A stretch of DNA of 34,615 bases, from the NCBI GenBank assembly GCA_910588315.1, contig CAJUQF010000011.1, forward strand, positions 1-34,615. Direction: 5' to 3'. The translations under genes were made by a program, and so were the position numbers. The notes below the pieces were generated by a model. The model was not told the origin of the DNA, did no database searches, and was given only the letters and a program-made list of their open reading frames with translations. Position 1 is the first letter of the stretch; the number at the start of each line of letters is the position of its first letter. This stretch comes from an uncultured Christensenellaceae bacterium (GTDB taxonomy: Bacteria > Bacillota > Clostridia > Christensenellales > Pumilibacteraceae). Positions 25,016-33,926 of this stretch are shown here, one piece after another.

Positions 25016-25555
25016 TCAATCGCATTCGATTATATCGTCGATGAATTCGTCTTTGAGCGTATACGCATGCAGTTTGGCATTGCCGTTTTTGTCTATCAGG
25101 TAGAACTTGTTCGAGCCGTCCCAGCTGCACTCGGTAAGTCTTTCGTATCCGGAAAAGAATTTTTCGAGCGCCGGTCTATCTATGGCGGAACGCAGATTTT
25201 CGCTGAGCAGCGCGTATGCGGCAGCGCTGTCGCCCGACCTCAATAACGAAAAAAGTCGGGATATCATACTCTTTGCAGGTATCGGTTTTTGCGTGCTTTC
25301 GTACACGGTCATATGCCGCGGCGACAGCGACAGCAGGTAATGCTCGGAAGACAGCTTTATGCCGCATGCGAGATCGGACTTGATATTTTCGGCGCCGCAC
25401 AGCTTAACTGTATATGGCAAAAGCGAACGCGACAATGGGAATACCGTCACGTATACGACGTCGTACTCGGACATCGTTATGCTGTCGGCACGTTCCAAAA
25501 ACTCGCCGTTTACGGAATATACGCACTCGAAATCGCTTTGTATATGTAGTTCCAT
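25016..25555 (-). CDS. Unknown protein, possible NTF2-like C-terminal domain
   Basis: 179 residues, no signal peptide or membrane helix. The N-terminal ~95 residues are strand-rich (SDFECVYSVNGEFLERADSI, YDVVYVTVFPLSRSLLPYTV) and recall a ligand- or protein-binding sandwich. The C-terminal ~85 residues (SLLRSGDSAAAYALLSENLR, LEKFFSGYERLTECSWDGSN, KLHAYTLKDEFIDDI) look like an NTF2-like alpha+beta cone, in which the 'LLSENLR..LEKFF' helix pair is typical. Both are impressions. The start at 25555 lacks a clear ribosome site. A TATAGT at 25567-25562 on the reverse strand lies 6 nt before the ATG but has no good -35. It diverges from the next gene, 89 bp away. Confidence 0.7.
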   Translation of the reverse strand: MELHIQSDFECVYSVNGEFLERADSITMSEYDVVYVTVFPLSRSLLPYTVKLCGAENIKSDLACGIKLSSEHYLLSLSPRHMTVYESTQKPIPAKSMISRLFSLLRSGDSAAAYALLSENLRSAIDRPALEKFFSGYERLTECSWDGSNKFYLIDKNGNAKLHAYTLKDEFIDDIIECD

Positions 25556-25644
25556 ATATGAACTATATGATTTTGTTTTTTATTATATGTATAGTTTCGT
25601 TGCGTAATGGCAATAGTTATTACCGTCTTTACGGAGGTATTACT

Positions 25645-26214
25645 ATGGTAGCAAATAATTGGACTGTCGAACAGACCAAAGAACTTTTCGGACTGTGTGC
25701 CGCGGCGCGATCCAAAGGCGAAAGCCTGTCTGCGGCGTTCGTTGCGGTCGCGGATAAAACCGGTCGATCTGTAAATTCGGTCAGAAATTACTATTACGCG
25801 CAAGCCAAGACTTTCGAACTTGTGCCGGAAGTAGCGCGCAAGCTCGGTATCGCGGCGGCGGACGTCAAGCGCGAGCGTTTCGTCCCGTTCGAAACGGATG
25901 AGATACGTTCGCTCGTCGAACATATCCTGATCGAAAAGGGCAGGGGCGTAAGCGTGCGTAAAGCGATCGAACAGCTCGCCGACGGCGACGGCAAAAAAGC
26001 GCTGAGATATCAGAATAAGTACAGGTCGGTCCTGCGTTCTCACAGAGATCTTGTCGAGAGCGTAATGAAGGACCTTAAAAACAGACACATGCCGTGCGGC
26101 GATCCTTATGCGAAACATTCCGCCGATAACTTCGCGCGGCTTACGGAATATATTGCGGCGCTTGACGAGAGCCGCGCATCCAAGTTTCTCGATCTGCTGG
26201 AGAAATTGACGTGA
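25645..26214 (+). CDS. Putative Myb/SANT-like DNA-binding protein
   Basis: 189 residues. The N-terminal ~55 residues, NWTVEQTKELFGLCAAARSK ... FVAVADKTGRSVNSVRNYYY, have the tryptophan and helix spacing of a Myb/RsfA-type domain, ending in a GRSVNSVRNYYY recognition helix. The middle part (FETDEIRSLVEHILIEKGRG, SVRKAIEQLADGDGKKALRY, QNKYRSVLR) looks like a second helical repeat of the same kind. The C-terminus is a short amphipathic helix (LTEYIAALDESRASKFLDLL). It is probably a transcription factor; its targets are unknown. CGGAGGT lies 6 nt before ATG 25645. A promoter was not found in the A+T-rich gap. Confidence 0.75.
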   Translation: MVANNWTVEQTKELFGLCAAARSKGESLSAAFVAVADKTGRSVNSVRNYYYAQAKTFELVPEVARKLGIAAADVKRERFVPFETDEIRSLVEHILIEKGRGVSVRKAIEQLADGDGKKALRYQNKYRSVLRSHRDLVESVMKDLKNRHMPCGDPYAKHSADNFARLTEYIAALDESRASKFLDLLEKLT

Positions 26215-26228
26215 ATGCGTCAAAACAG

Positions 26229-26257
26229 TTGATATTTCCGGGTACGCATGATATACT
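26229..26257 (+). promoter_or_regulatory. Promoter of the Nudix gene with an overlapping palindrome
   Basis: TTGATA (26229-26234), 17-nt spacer, TATACT (26252-26257). The perfect inverted repeat ATGATAT-ACTT-ATATCAT (26248-26265) covers the -10 box and may be an operator. Confidence 0.75.
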
Positions 26258-26308
26258 TATATCATAAACGTCCTTTGTTTCGGGGCTTTTCGGTAATGGG
26301 GTGGCATC

Positions 26309-26899
26309 ATGGATTCGGCAAGAGATAAGAACGGAAAAACAGAATCGGAGTTTTTGCGCGATTATGACGTTACCAAGTATTTCCGCCCGTCAGTAACGGT
26401 GGATGCGGTGCTTTATTGCAAAACTTCTGCCGGCATAAAGCTTTTGATGATCGAGCGCGGCGGCCACCCGTTTTTAGGGCTGTACGCATTTCCCGGCGGT
26501 TTTGTCGAAAGCGACGAACCGTGCGAGACTGCGGCTGCACGCGAACTCGAAGAAGAGACCGGGATCAAGAATGTGAAACTGCGGCAGCTCATTACCGCAT
26601 CTACGCCCGGACGCGATCCGAGATGGCGTAATATCACCGTTGTTTTTTGCGGCGAAGTGTCTGGCGAAATAACCGCTACGGCAGGCGACGATGCCGCCAA
26701 GGCGAAGTGGTTCGATATAACGAGAAAGGACGGCGTACTCGATTTCAAGAGCGCGGACGGTGAGCGCTTTACTTGTAAACTCGATATCGTGCGCGACGAC
26801 GGTAAGACCGATCTTAACGGAACGACTATCGCAGAACGCGGTAAGATCGCATTCGATCATGCCAAGATAATAAGTTATTTATTCGATATGGTTTCTTAG
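26309..26899 (+). CDS. Nudix hydrolase
   Basis: 196 residues. The complete Nudix box (residues 64-86) reads G-x5-E-x7-R-E-L-E-E-E-T-G-I, with the catalytic REL-EEETG core intact. It hydrolyses a nucleoside diphosphate linked to some other group. The preceding VDAVLYCKTSAGIKLLMIER and PFLGLYAFPGGFVE fit the ADP-ribose/NAD-type Nudix proteins, but no substrate-defining motif is certain. The start at 26309 is preceded by GGGGTGG. The gene has its own promoter and is followed after 76 bp by the asparaginase gene, which may be read from it. Confidence 0.93.
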   Translation: MDSARDKNGKTESEFLRDYDVTKYFRPSVTVDAVLYCKTSAGIKLLMIERGGHPFLGLYAFPGGFVESDEPCETAAARELEEETGIKNVKLRQLITASTPGRDPRWRNITVVFCGEVSGEITATAGDDAAKAKWFDITRKDGVLDFKSADGERFTCKLDIVRDDGKTDLNGTTIAERGKIAFDHAKIISYLFDMVS

Positions 26900-26975
26900 T
26901 CCGATCGCAGATACTCGTGCGGCGGATTACCGTCGATATAGGCAGTCGTAATAATATTTAAAGGAGATCGTCAAT

Positions 26976-27869
26976 ATGAAAATCAATTTGGTCGCTACCG
27001 GCGGAACCATAGGCAGCCGTTACCAAAACGGCGCGCTCGTGATATCCGACGCCGCAACAAAACAGATAGCGTCGGTCATCGGCGCGGACAAGGTATTCGG
27101 CGATTTCAAGATACATAGCGCGGGAGTGGAGTTTGCCGATCTCAATACGCTGAGACTGACGATAGAACGCGCGATTGAAGGCGCCGACGGAATAGTAGTG
27201 ACGCACGGCACGGATACGCTTGCGTTTTCCGCGTCGTATTTGGCGTATGCGTTTTCGGACGTCAAAATTCCCATTGTCATGTGTACTGCCGACAGACCGT
27301 TAACGGAAGACGACAGCAACGGCTTTGCGGTACTCAATGCCACTAAAAGTTTTATATCGCGCAAAGAACCCGGCGTATATGTGCTTTACAAAAATCCGGG
27401 GGAGGTCGTGCGTATCCATCACGGTGCGCGCATCATTCCGGCGCACCTACACGAGAACTTTTATTTTTCCATCGGTACGGGCAGTAAGTTCACGTATACC
27501 GGTCTCATGCGCGGCATGGATTTCGCGCTTAAAGAAAACAGCGTGCTTTGCATTTCGCCGTACGTCGGCATGGATTATTCGGCGTTCGATATGCGTAAGT
27601 TCAAAGCTGTAGTACAGTGCGCTTTCCATTCCGGCAGAATAAACACCGATTCGTTCAATAAGTTTGCCGCGGCATATCCGGATATCCCGATGTTCTTTGT
27701 GTGCGGCAGTAAAAAATACGATCCCGGTACGTTCGCGTCGAACGTTACGCAGTGCGCAGGCATAGCTCAGCCCGCTCTGTATATGAAACTGCTTATAGGT
27801 TTGCACAATAACGTCAAAGACCTTAAAAACTTTGTATTGAAAAACGCCTGCGGCGAGATAGTATTGTAA
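26976..27869 (+). CDS. L-asparaginase-like amidohydrolase
   Basis: 297 residues, somewhat shorter than the 325-335 of typical type I/II enzymes. ATGGTIGS (Thr11) and VVTHGTDTL (Thr79-Asp80) are the two family signatures with the catalytic threonines. The usual later TGAMRP-like segment is CTADRPLTEDDSNG here. The product of the reaction would be aspartate plus ammonia. There is no signal peptide, so it is cytoplasmic. AAAGGAGAT lies 9 nt before ATG 26976. It stands 76 bp after the Nudix gene and is followed by a terminator. A related glutaminase-type or other amidase activity cannot be excluded. Confidence 0.9.
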   Translation: MKINLVATGGTIGSRYQNGALVISDAATKQIASVIGADKVFGDFKIHSAGVEFADLNTLRLTIERAIEGADGIVVTHGTDTLAFSASYLAYAFSDVKIPIVMCTADRPLTEDDSNGFAVLNATKSFISRKEPGVYVLYKNPGEVVRIHHGARIIPAHLHENFYFSIGTGSKFTYTGLMRGMDFALKENSVLCISPYVGMDYSAFDMRKFKAVVQCAFHSGRINTDSFNKFAAAYPDIPMFFVCGSKKYDPGTFASNVTQCAGIAQPALYMKLLIGLHNNVKDLKNFVLKNACGEIVL

Positions 27870-27888
27870 ACACTGTATATATTTATGA

Positions 27889-27925
27889 AATAACGGTATC
27901 TAATCGACGATGCCGTTATTTTTTT
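27889..27925 (+). terminator. Terminator after the asparaginase gene
   Basis: AATAACGGTATC pairs with GATGCCGTTATT (one G-T) around an 8-nt loop and runs into a T-tract. Confidence 0.88.
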
Positions 27926-28041
27926 GTATAAAATTCGCCATGAACAGGCAAGATATAATCATAATCGCGATAAAAGTCGCCGATGAATGTCTCGATTTGT
28001 GCAATATGTATAATTTTTTTATGCTTTTTTGTGAAAACCTA

Positions 28042-28070
28042 TTGACAAAAGCCCGATTCGGTGTTAAAAT
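28042..28070 (+). promoter_or_regulatory. Promoter of the maltodextrin operon
   Basis: TTGACA (28042-28047), 17-nt spacer, TAAAAT (28065-28070), about 33 nt of leader, then GGAGG at 28100-28104. No clear operator palindrome is seen next to it. Confidence 0.88.
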
Positions 28071-28109
28071 TGACACAGCAAATAAATAATTTCATTATGG
28101 AGGAAATAT

Positions 28110-29381
28110 ATGAAGAAGTTAATTGCATCTTTACTTGCGACTACTATGGTTCTTACAGCCGTAGGCGGACTTGTCGCATGCGGAGGCGACGAGGATAACG
28201 GAAAGACCATAAAAATATGGGCGCCTGCCAACTCTATCAATGCGTACAAAGCGTTGGTACCGGGATTCAAAGAGGCGAATCCCGACTATAAGGATTGGAC
28301 TTTCAAATTCGAAAACAAGGAAGAAAGTCTCGTTCAAGCAGGCTTGGCCGATCCCAAAGCGGGTGCTAATATCTTCTTTTTCCCGTCCGATCATCTTTGC
28401 AATCTCGCATTCAAATTGAAGTGTTTGCAACCGCTCACTCCCGAATACGAGACCTTGGTCAAGGCGCGCGACGGCGCGGATTCGGTAGACTTTGTCACAA
28501 AGACGGAAGGCGGCAAGGAATCGTTATACGCTTTCCCCGCGACGGACGACAACGGTTATTTTCTGTGGTACGACAGTACGCTTTTGGACGAGAGCGATCT
28601 TGAAACCTGGGACAGCCTTGTCGATGCGGCGAAGAGAGAAAAGAAGACCATTCTTTATAATTATAAGAACACTTATTATGCGGCGTCGTTCTTCTTCGGA
28701 ACGGGTACCGAATTCGACTACGTTGATAATCAACTCAAAGAATATCGCACCAATGTCGACGGACCGGAAGGACAGCTCGGCGGTGCGGCATATATGAGAT
28801 ATTTTACGCCTTCATATATGGGAACCGGAAAGGACCAGGTAATACTCGCGAGCGATCCCGACAGCGCGCTTGCCGAAGCTTTCAATAATAAGACCATAGT
28901 TGCAGGCGTCGGCGGTACTTGGGTCAAACAGAGCGTGATGAACGCGCTCGGCGATGATTATTCAAGGATCAAAACCGCCGTATTGCCCAAATTCACTACA
29001 AACGGCGAAGACGAGTATTATATGGAGTCCTTTATAGGCAACAAGTATTGCGGCGTAAACAGCACCAAATCAGAGGAACAGATCGTCGTATCGCTCGCGT
29101 TTGCCAACTATCTGACCGGTGAGGTGGGGCAGCAGGCAAGGTATAATGCAACCGGCGCCGGTCCTACAAACACTACCGTAAAAGCTACGGAGACGGTACA
29201 GAACGATCCCATTCTCGCGACGTATCGCGCTCAGAAGGAACACGGCTATCCGCAGAGAGATCAGGGTACAGCTTTCTGGGAAGGCATAAATAAGTTTGTC
29301 GAACAGATATCGCTCGGCACGACGACACAGACTAATTTGAAAGCACAGCTTGATAAATTGGCGTCAAGCTTGCGCGGATAA
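28110..29381 (+). CDS. malE: Maltodextrin-type ABC transporter substrate-binding lipoprotein
   Basis: 423 residues. The signal peptide ends GGLVACGGDE (lipobox with Cys at ~24), so the binding protein is anchored on the outer membrane face. It is a Family 1 extracellular solute-binding fold: KIWAPANSINAYKALVPGF at the start, then FPATDDNGYFLWYDSTLL and the hinge segments, with several aromatic residues suited to stack on glucose rings. It is the first gene of a block with MalF- and MalG-type permeases and a GH13 amylase, supporting maltodextrin or starch-oligosaccharide capture. The symbol is by role and not by close similarity. A strong promoter is upstream and a stable hairpin follows the stop. 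Confidence 0.9.
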   Translation: MKKLIASLLATTMVLTAVGGLVACGGDEDNGKTIKIWAPANSINAYKALVPGFKEANPDYKDWTFKFENKEESLVQAGLADPKAGANIFFFPSDHLCNLAFKLKCLQPLTPEYETLVKARDGADSVDFVTKTEGGKESLYAFPATDDNGYFLWYDSTLLDESDLETWDSLVDAAKREKKTILYNYKNTYYAASFFFGTGTEFDYVDNQLKEYRTNVDGPEGQLGGAAYMRYFTPSYMGTGKDQVILASDPDSALAEAFNNKTIVAGVGGTWVKQSVMNALGDDYSRIKTAVLPKFTTNGEDEYYMESFIGNKYCGVNSTKSEEQIVVSLAFANYLTGEVGQQARYNATGAGPTNTTVKATETVQNDPILATYRAQKEHGYPQRDQGTAFWEGINKFVEQISLGTTTQTNLKAQLDKLASSLRG

Positions 29382-29400
29382 TAACATTGCATTTTTTCGA

Positions 29401-29444
29401 TAAATACTCCGCCGAGTCGAACGGCTCGGCTCGGCGGATATTTA
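29401..29444 (+). other. Intercistronic hairpin between malE and malF
   Basis: A 15-bp stem: TAAATA / TATTTA plus TCCGCCGAG / CTCGGCGGA, with one bulged C (29407) and a 13-nt loop. No T-run follows, so it is not a typical terminator. In malEFG systems such hairpins lower expression of the permeases relative to the binding protein by stabilising the upstream mRNA; that role is inferred here. The rest of 29382-29625 holds no supported gene. Confidence 0.6.
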
Positions 29445-29625
29445 TTCGAGAGATAAAAGTGCTTGCATATAATAGCATTTTTAGGGCGACGATTAATTAT
29501 GTATCACGCCGCAACGCAGCGAAAAGCGAACGCAAGTTTGCCGTAGCGGTGCTGTCATGCGGGGTATAATATCTGATTTGTCGTTATTTCGAAATATCGA
29601 TCAAATTCTGAAACGGGAGTGAGAA

Positions 29626-31182
29626 ATGAGTAAAGATCAACGATCCGCTACTCCTACTTGGAAATTATATAACCGTCCTTGGTATGTAAAGCTGGGCAAC
29701 GGTATAGCCGATTATTTCAAAAATGCCGGACTGATGATTTGGGGAGTATTAAAAGCCATACCGTTTAAGTTATGGGCTTTGTTGCTCGCGATAGCACGGT
29801 GTTTCCAAGGGTTGTGGTTCAGATTCGTAAAAGGGGACTGGAGAACGAAAATATCGTATCTCATTATGGGATTCGGTTGTTTTTCGCGCAGTCCGAAACA
29901 GATAATCAAAGGGCTTTTGTTGTTGGCGGTAGAAGCGCTGTTTATCGTGTTTATGATTTTTATAGGCTGGCCCAATTTGTATATGATGGGCTCGCTCGGC
30001 GATATTGCGGTAATAAAGAAAGAAAGCCCGATAGTGCCGGGCTTGATAAGAACTACTTATGTAGATAACTCGCTTACGATATTGTTGTTCAGCGTGATGA
30101 CGCTGATGTTTATGGTGTTCTTCGTTTATATGTGGATAAAGAATACCAAGATCGCCTACGATACGCAAAAACTTGTCGAGGAAGGTAAACCGCTTTCCGG
30201 TCCCAAACAGCAGCTTAATTATGCGCTCAACGACGGCTATCACGTAACGGTGTTGACTTTGCCCGTACTCGGGGTGCTTGTGATATCGATATTGCCGCTT
30301 ATAGTAAATATACTTGTGGCGTTTACCAATTACGACTTTTTCCATGCGCCGCCAGGTGAGCTGTTCGATTGGGTGGGATTCGGGTCGTTTACAAACGTGT
30401 TCAGTAAAACGTACGGTAGCGCTATTTGGAGCGTTCTCGGCTGGACTATAATCTGGGCGGTATTCGCCACGTTTACAAACTTCTTCTTCGGCATGTTCCT
30501 TGCCATGATCATCAACAAGAAGTCGATAAAACTCAAAGCGTTTTGGCGCACATGTTTCGTTATTGTAATAGCGGTGCCGGACTTTATCAGTCTTATGATG
30601 ATGAGCAAGTTTTTCTCGTACAATCCCGTCGAGGATTTTACGGGCGCATTCAACCACATGCTTCAGCAGTGGTTTGGATTGAACGCGAATATCGATTGGT
30701 TCGGTACGTCGACTCTAAACGAGTGGAACGCGCGAATAATGGTCATAGTAGTCAATCTCTGGCGCGGCATGCCGTTTACGATGCTTTCGACTTACGGCAT
30801 ACTCATGAATATTCCCGAAGAGCTGTACGAATCGAGCAGGATAGACGGCGCAGGTCCCTTGCGTCGGTTTATATCGATAACGTTCCCGTATATCATGTTT
30901 GTAATGGGTCCGCAGTTGATAACAACGTTTACGGGGAACATCAACAACTTCAACGTAATCTTCTTCCTGACGGGCGGCGGTCCCAACTATTCGATCGGCA
31001 ACGCGCCCGGCAAGACCGATCTTTTGGTCACCTGGCTGTACAAGATGACCGTCAATACTTCTCAGCCGGAGTACAGCAACGGCGCGGTACTCGGTTTGTT
31101 TACGTTTATAATAAGCAGTTTCTTTGCTCTTATCGTGTTCAACAGCTCCAAATCGGTTAAACAGGAGGATACGTTCCAATGA
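29626..31182 (+). CDS. malF: Maltodextrin ABC transporter permease (MalF type)
   Basis: 518 residues. The EAA loop appears as EELYESSRIDGAGPLRRF near the C-terminus, and it would dock the shared ATPase. About eight membrane helices are predicted. The N-terminal ~90 residues before the first sure helix (KLYNRPWYVKLGNGIADYFK) are an extension seen in some MalF proteins of Gram-positive bacteria. The typical C-terminal phrases NFNVIFFLTGGGPNY and TDLLVTWLYKMT are present. It starts after GGGAG, and its stop overlaps the malG start by four bases (ATGA). Confidence 0.95.
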   Translation: MSKDQRSATPTWKLYNRPWYVKLGNGIADYFKNAGLMIWGVLKAIPFKLWALLLAIARCFQGLWFRFVKGDWRTKISYLIMGFGCFSRSPKQIIKGLLLLAVEALFIVFMIFIGWPNLYMMGSLGDIAVIKKESPIVPGLIRTTYVDNSLTILLFSVMTLMFMVFFVYMWIKNTKIAYDTQKLVEEGKPLSGPKQQLNYALNDGYHVTVLTLPVLGVLVISILPLIVNILVAFTNYDFFHAPPGELFDWVGFGSFTNVFSKTYGSAIWSVLGWTIIWAVFATFTNFFFGMFLAMIINKKSIKLKAFWRTCFVIVIAVPDFISLMMMSKFFSYNPVEDFTGAFNHMLQQWFGLNANIDWFGTSTLNEWNARIMVIVVNLWRGMPFTMLSTYGILMNIPEELYESSRIDGAGPLRRFISITFPYIMFVMGPQLITTFTGNINNFNVIFFLTGGGPNYSIGNAPGKTDLLVTWLYKMTVNTSQPEYSNGAVLGLFTFIISSFFALIVFNSSKSVKQEDTFQ

Positions 31183-32036
31183 TAGGATTGAGATCGAAAC
31201 GAATCGTGACCGATACGGTTATTTATATCGTGCTTCTATTGATAATCGTGATATGGCTGTTCCCGCTTGTTTGGATGGTTCTGCGCGCGTTCGATACCAA
31301 CGGTGCGGCTTACTCGGTGTCGATTTTTCCCAAAGAGTTTACGTTCGATAATTTCAAGGCGCTGTTCTCGGGCGACGACTATGAGTTTTTCCCGTACGGG
31401 ACTTGGCTCGTCAATACTTTGATAGTTGCCGTAGGCTCGTGCGTGATTTCCACGCTGCTCGTTTTGATGGTGTCGTTCGCGTTATCGCGCATGCGGTTCA
31501 AAGCTCGCAAAACGCTCATGAACATTGCGCTCATTCTCGGCTTGTTCCCCGGATTCCTTTCCGTGATAGCGCTGTATTATATCTTCAAAGAATTCGAACT
31601 TACCGACAGCCTTGTGGGTTTGACGCTTGCATATTCTTTGGCGTCGGGTACCGGATATTATATAGTCAAAGGCTTTTTCGATACCGTACCTATGGCGATC
31701 GACGAGGCGGCGCGTATAGACGGCGCAACCAAAAACCGTATATTCTGGCAAATGATAATCCCGCTCAGTAAACCGATAATAATTTACACCATACTCACTT
31801 CGTTTATCGGACCGTGGTGTGATTTCGTGCTTGCGAGCGTGTTTATGAAAACCAACGAGAACTTCACTATAGCCGTCGGTATAAGGCAGTGGATCACGCA
31901 GGAAAACTATGTCGGCACACACTTTACGAGATTCTGTGCCGGCGGCGTGCTGATAGCCGTACCGATCGTATTGCTGTATATAGTGATGCAAAAGTTCTAT
32001 GTCGCGGGCATAACCGGCGGCGCGGCGAAAGGTTGA
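31179..32036 (+). CDS. malG: Maltodextrin ABC transporter permease (MalG type)
   Basis: 285 residues with six membrane helices. The EAA motif is MAIDEAARIDGATKNRIFW. The N-terminal TDTVIYIVLLLIIVIWLFPL and C-terminal LIAVPIVLLYIVMQKFYVAG, followed by GITGGAAKG, are MalG-like. It overlaps the malF stop through ATGA and has AGGAGGAT upstream, so the two are translated together. No ATPase gene follows; Gram-positive sugar importers usually use a shared MsmX/MalK-type ATPase coded elsewhere. Confidence 0.95.
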   Translation: MIGLRSKRIVTDTVIYIVLLLIIVIWLFPLVWMVLRAFDTNGAAYSVSIFPKEFTFDNFKALFSGDDYEFFPYGTWLVNTLIVAVGSCVISTLLVLMVSFALSRMRFKARKTLMNIALILGLFPGFLSVIALYYIFKEFELTDSLVGLTLAYSLASGTGYYIVKGFFDTVPMAIDEAARIDGATKNRIFWQMIIPLSKPIIIYTILTSFIGPWCDFVLASVFMKTNENFTIAVGIRQWITQENYVGTHFTRFCAGGVLIAVPIVLLYIVMQKFYVAGITGGAAKG

Positions 32037-32052
32037 TCTTATCAAGTGCGCG

Positions 32053-32085
32053 AAACATCATACCGGACTACTCGGTATGATGTTT
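32053..32085 (+). other. Stable hairpin between malG and the amylase gene
   Basis: AAACATCATACCG / CGGTATGATGTTT, a perfect 13-bp stem around a 7-nt loop. It is followed by GTCG and not by a T-run, so it is more likely an mRNA-stabilising or partial-termination element than a full terminator. No promoter is evident for the amylase gene, so readthrough is expected. Confidence 0.6.
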
Positions 32086-32124
32086 GTCGTGTAAGATGAT
32101 TTCGTAAAATATTAGGAGAAATAT

Positions 32125-33879
32125 ATGAGACTGAAAAAAGTTTTATCGGCGCTTGCGGCATCGGTCATGGCTTGCTCCATGGGCATAATGGGCGCGGCGT
32201 GCGGCGGCGATGCCGGACCTGCCTGGACTCCGCCGAAAAATACCGACGAGTATATCGTTCCGCAGGACTATTACAGAACGTACTACGAAGTTTTCGTGCG
32301 GTCGTTTGCCGACGGCAACGGCGACGGGATAGGCGATCTGCGCGGGCTTGCCGATAACCTCGATTATTTGAATGACGGCAACGACGAGACGAGTTCCGAT
32401 CTGGGAATAAACGGCATATGGATGATGCCTATCAATTCTTCGCCGTCGTATCACAAGTACGACGTTATCGATTATTATTCAATAGACGACGAGTACGGCA
32501 CGCTCGAAGATTTCGACTATCTCGTGCGGGAGTGCGATAAGCGCGATATTTGGTTGCAAATGGATCTGGTACTCAATCACACTTCCACACAGCATAAATG
32601 GTTCAAAGCGGCGGTAAGCGCCGCGCAACAGGGAAGAAGTCCAGTAACTAATGCGGACATGCTGCGCTATGAATTCGTAAAGTCCGCAACGAGACCGTTG
32701 GACGGCACATGGCATAAGGTGACCGGCACGCAGGATTATTGGTATCTCGGCAACTTCTCGTCAGAGATGCCGGACGTCAGACTCGATAATCCGAGCGTAC
32801 GCGACGAGATATGCAATATAGTCGATTTCTGGTTGGATCGCGGCATACGTTCGTTCCGGTTGGATGCGGTGCCTTGGGCGTGCGAAAATTCGACCGTGTA
32901 CTCTGAAGACAATGCCGAGTTTTGGACCTGGTTCAACGAATACTGCGATGAAAAAGGCGCGGAAGTTTTCGGCAGCGAAAACGACGGGATCGACGCTTAC
33001 TGTTATAATGTCGGCGAGGTTTGGGCGGATTCGTCTACGGTAACGAGCTTTTTCGGTACAGGCATGAGCAACTTCAATTACGCGATGGGCGGCTCCGAGG
33101 CTGTCGGGTTCGTCGGCGCCGTAAACGAAAGATATCGCGCATCGTCCGTTTCCGAAGAATTGGAGCGATACCAAAAGGAATCGCGTGCGCTCGATCCAGA
33201 TGCGATACTGTCGAATTTCCTTTCCAACCACGACAACGATCGCAGCGCAGGATTTTTGCAACGCGATGAGAAAAAGATCAAAAGAGCGGCGGGAATGTAT
33301 CTGCTTGCGCCCGGCAACGCTTATATATATTACGGTGAAGAGATAGGCGCGCTCGGCAGCGGCGTCGACGAGAACAAACGTCTCGCATTCAATTGGGGCG
33401 ATAAGCGCAAGGTGAAAGATCCGCTCGGCGGCGTATACGAAGGCAAACAGGAATTCGGATCGATGAAGAGTCAGACCAATAAGCCCGATTCGATATTGTC
33501 GTATTACCGCGAGGCGATAAAACTGCGCAACAGATTTCCCGAGATAGCGCGCGGTACTGTAAATGCGTACGCGCTTAAAGCCGACGGCGTACTCGAACTC
33601 GCATCGGTGATACGCGAAGGATTGGACGCGTCGACATCGCTTACATCGGTCAATTCGGATAACTGGACCGTTGCCGCGTATACGCTGGCTTGGAAAGATC
33701 GAAAAGTTTTGGTAGTTCATAATATCGGCAACGAAGTTGCGAATATCGGTTTGGGCAGCGCGTTTTCCGGATATTCGGTCGTCGGTTCGCTTAAAGCGTC
33801 CGGCGGCGATATAACTGTCGCGGACGGCACGCTCACGATGTCGCCCGGCACGGCAGCCGTACTAAAAGCGATCGCATAA
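32125..33879 (+). CDS. Secreted GH13 alpha-amylase-like lipoprotein
   Basis: 584 residues. The signal peptide ends IMGAACGGD (lipobox). The GH13 barrel shows the four conserved regions: MDLVLNHTS, GIRSFRLDA with nucleophile Asp247, VGEVW with acid/base Glu298, and LSNHDNDR with Asp370. VRSFADGNGDGIGDLRGL after the first strand is typical of alpha-glucosidase/amylase-type GH13 members that have the DGxGD calcium loop. It cleaves alpha-1,4-glucans outside the cell, feeding the transporter. Downstream it carries a small beta C-domain. AGGAG precedes the ATG at 32125. Confidence 0.94.
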   Translation: MRLKKVLSALAASVMACSMGIMGAACGGDAGPAWTPPKNTDEYIVPQDYYRTYYEVFVRSFADGNGDGIGDLRGLADNLDYLNDGNDETSSDLGINGIWMMPINSSPSYHKYDVIDYYSIDDEYGTLEDFDYLVRECDKRDIWLQMDLVLNHTSTQHKWFKAAVSAAQQGRSPVTNADMLRYEFVKSATRPLDGTWHKVTGTQDYWYLGNFSSEMPDVRLDNPSVRDEICNIVDFWLDRGIRSFRLDAVPWACENSTVYSEDNAEFWTWFNEYCDEKGAEVFGSENDGIDAYCYNVGEVWADSSTVTSFFGTGMSNFNYAMGGSEAVGFVGAVNERYRASSVSEELERYQKESRALDPDAILSNFLSNHDNDRSAGFLQRDEKKIKRAAGMYLLAPGNAYIYYGEEIGALGSGVDENKRLAFNWGDKRKVKDPLGGVYEGKQEFGSMKSQTNKPDSILSYYREAIKLRNRFPEIARGTVNAYALKADGVLELASVIREGLDASTSLTSVNSDNWTVAAYTLAWKDRKVLVVHNIGNEVANIGLGSAFSGYSVVGSLKASGGDITVADGTLTMSPGTAAVLKAIA

Positions 33880-33926
33880 CAGAACGCTTTATATAAAATC
33901 TTCATGAAAACGATAGGGAGGTAAAA

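Noticed and set aside
27940..28089. Possible 49-codon ORF (MNRQDIIIIAIKVADECLDL...) between the asparaginase terminator and malE.
   Set aside because: It runs through the malE promoter, has no ribosome site, and ends in promoter-derived sequence; it is more likely chance.
29387..29569. A 60-codon open frame between malE and malF.
   Set aside because: It covers the intercistronic hairpin, lacks a ribosome site and shows no protein-like composition.
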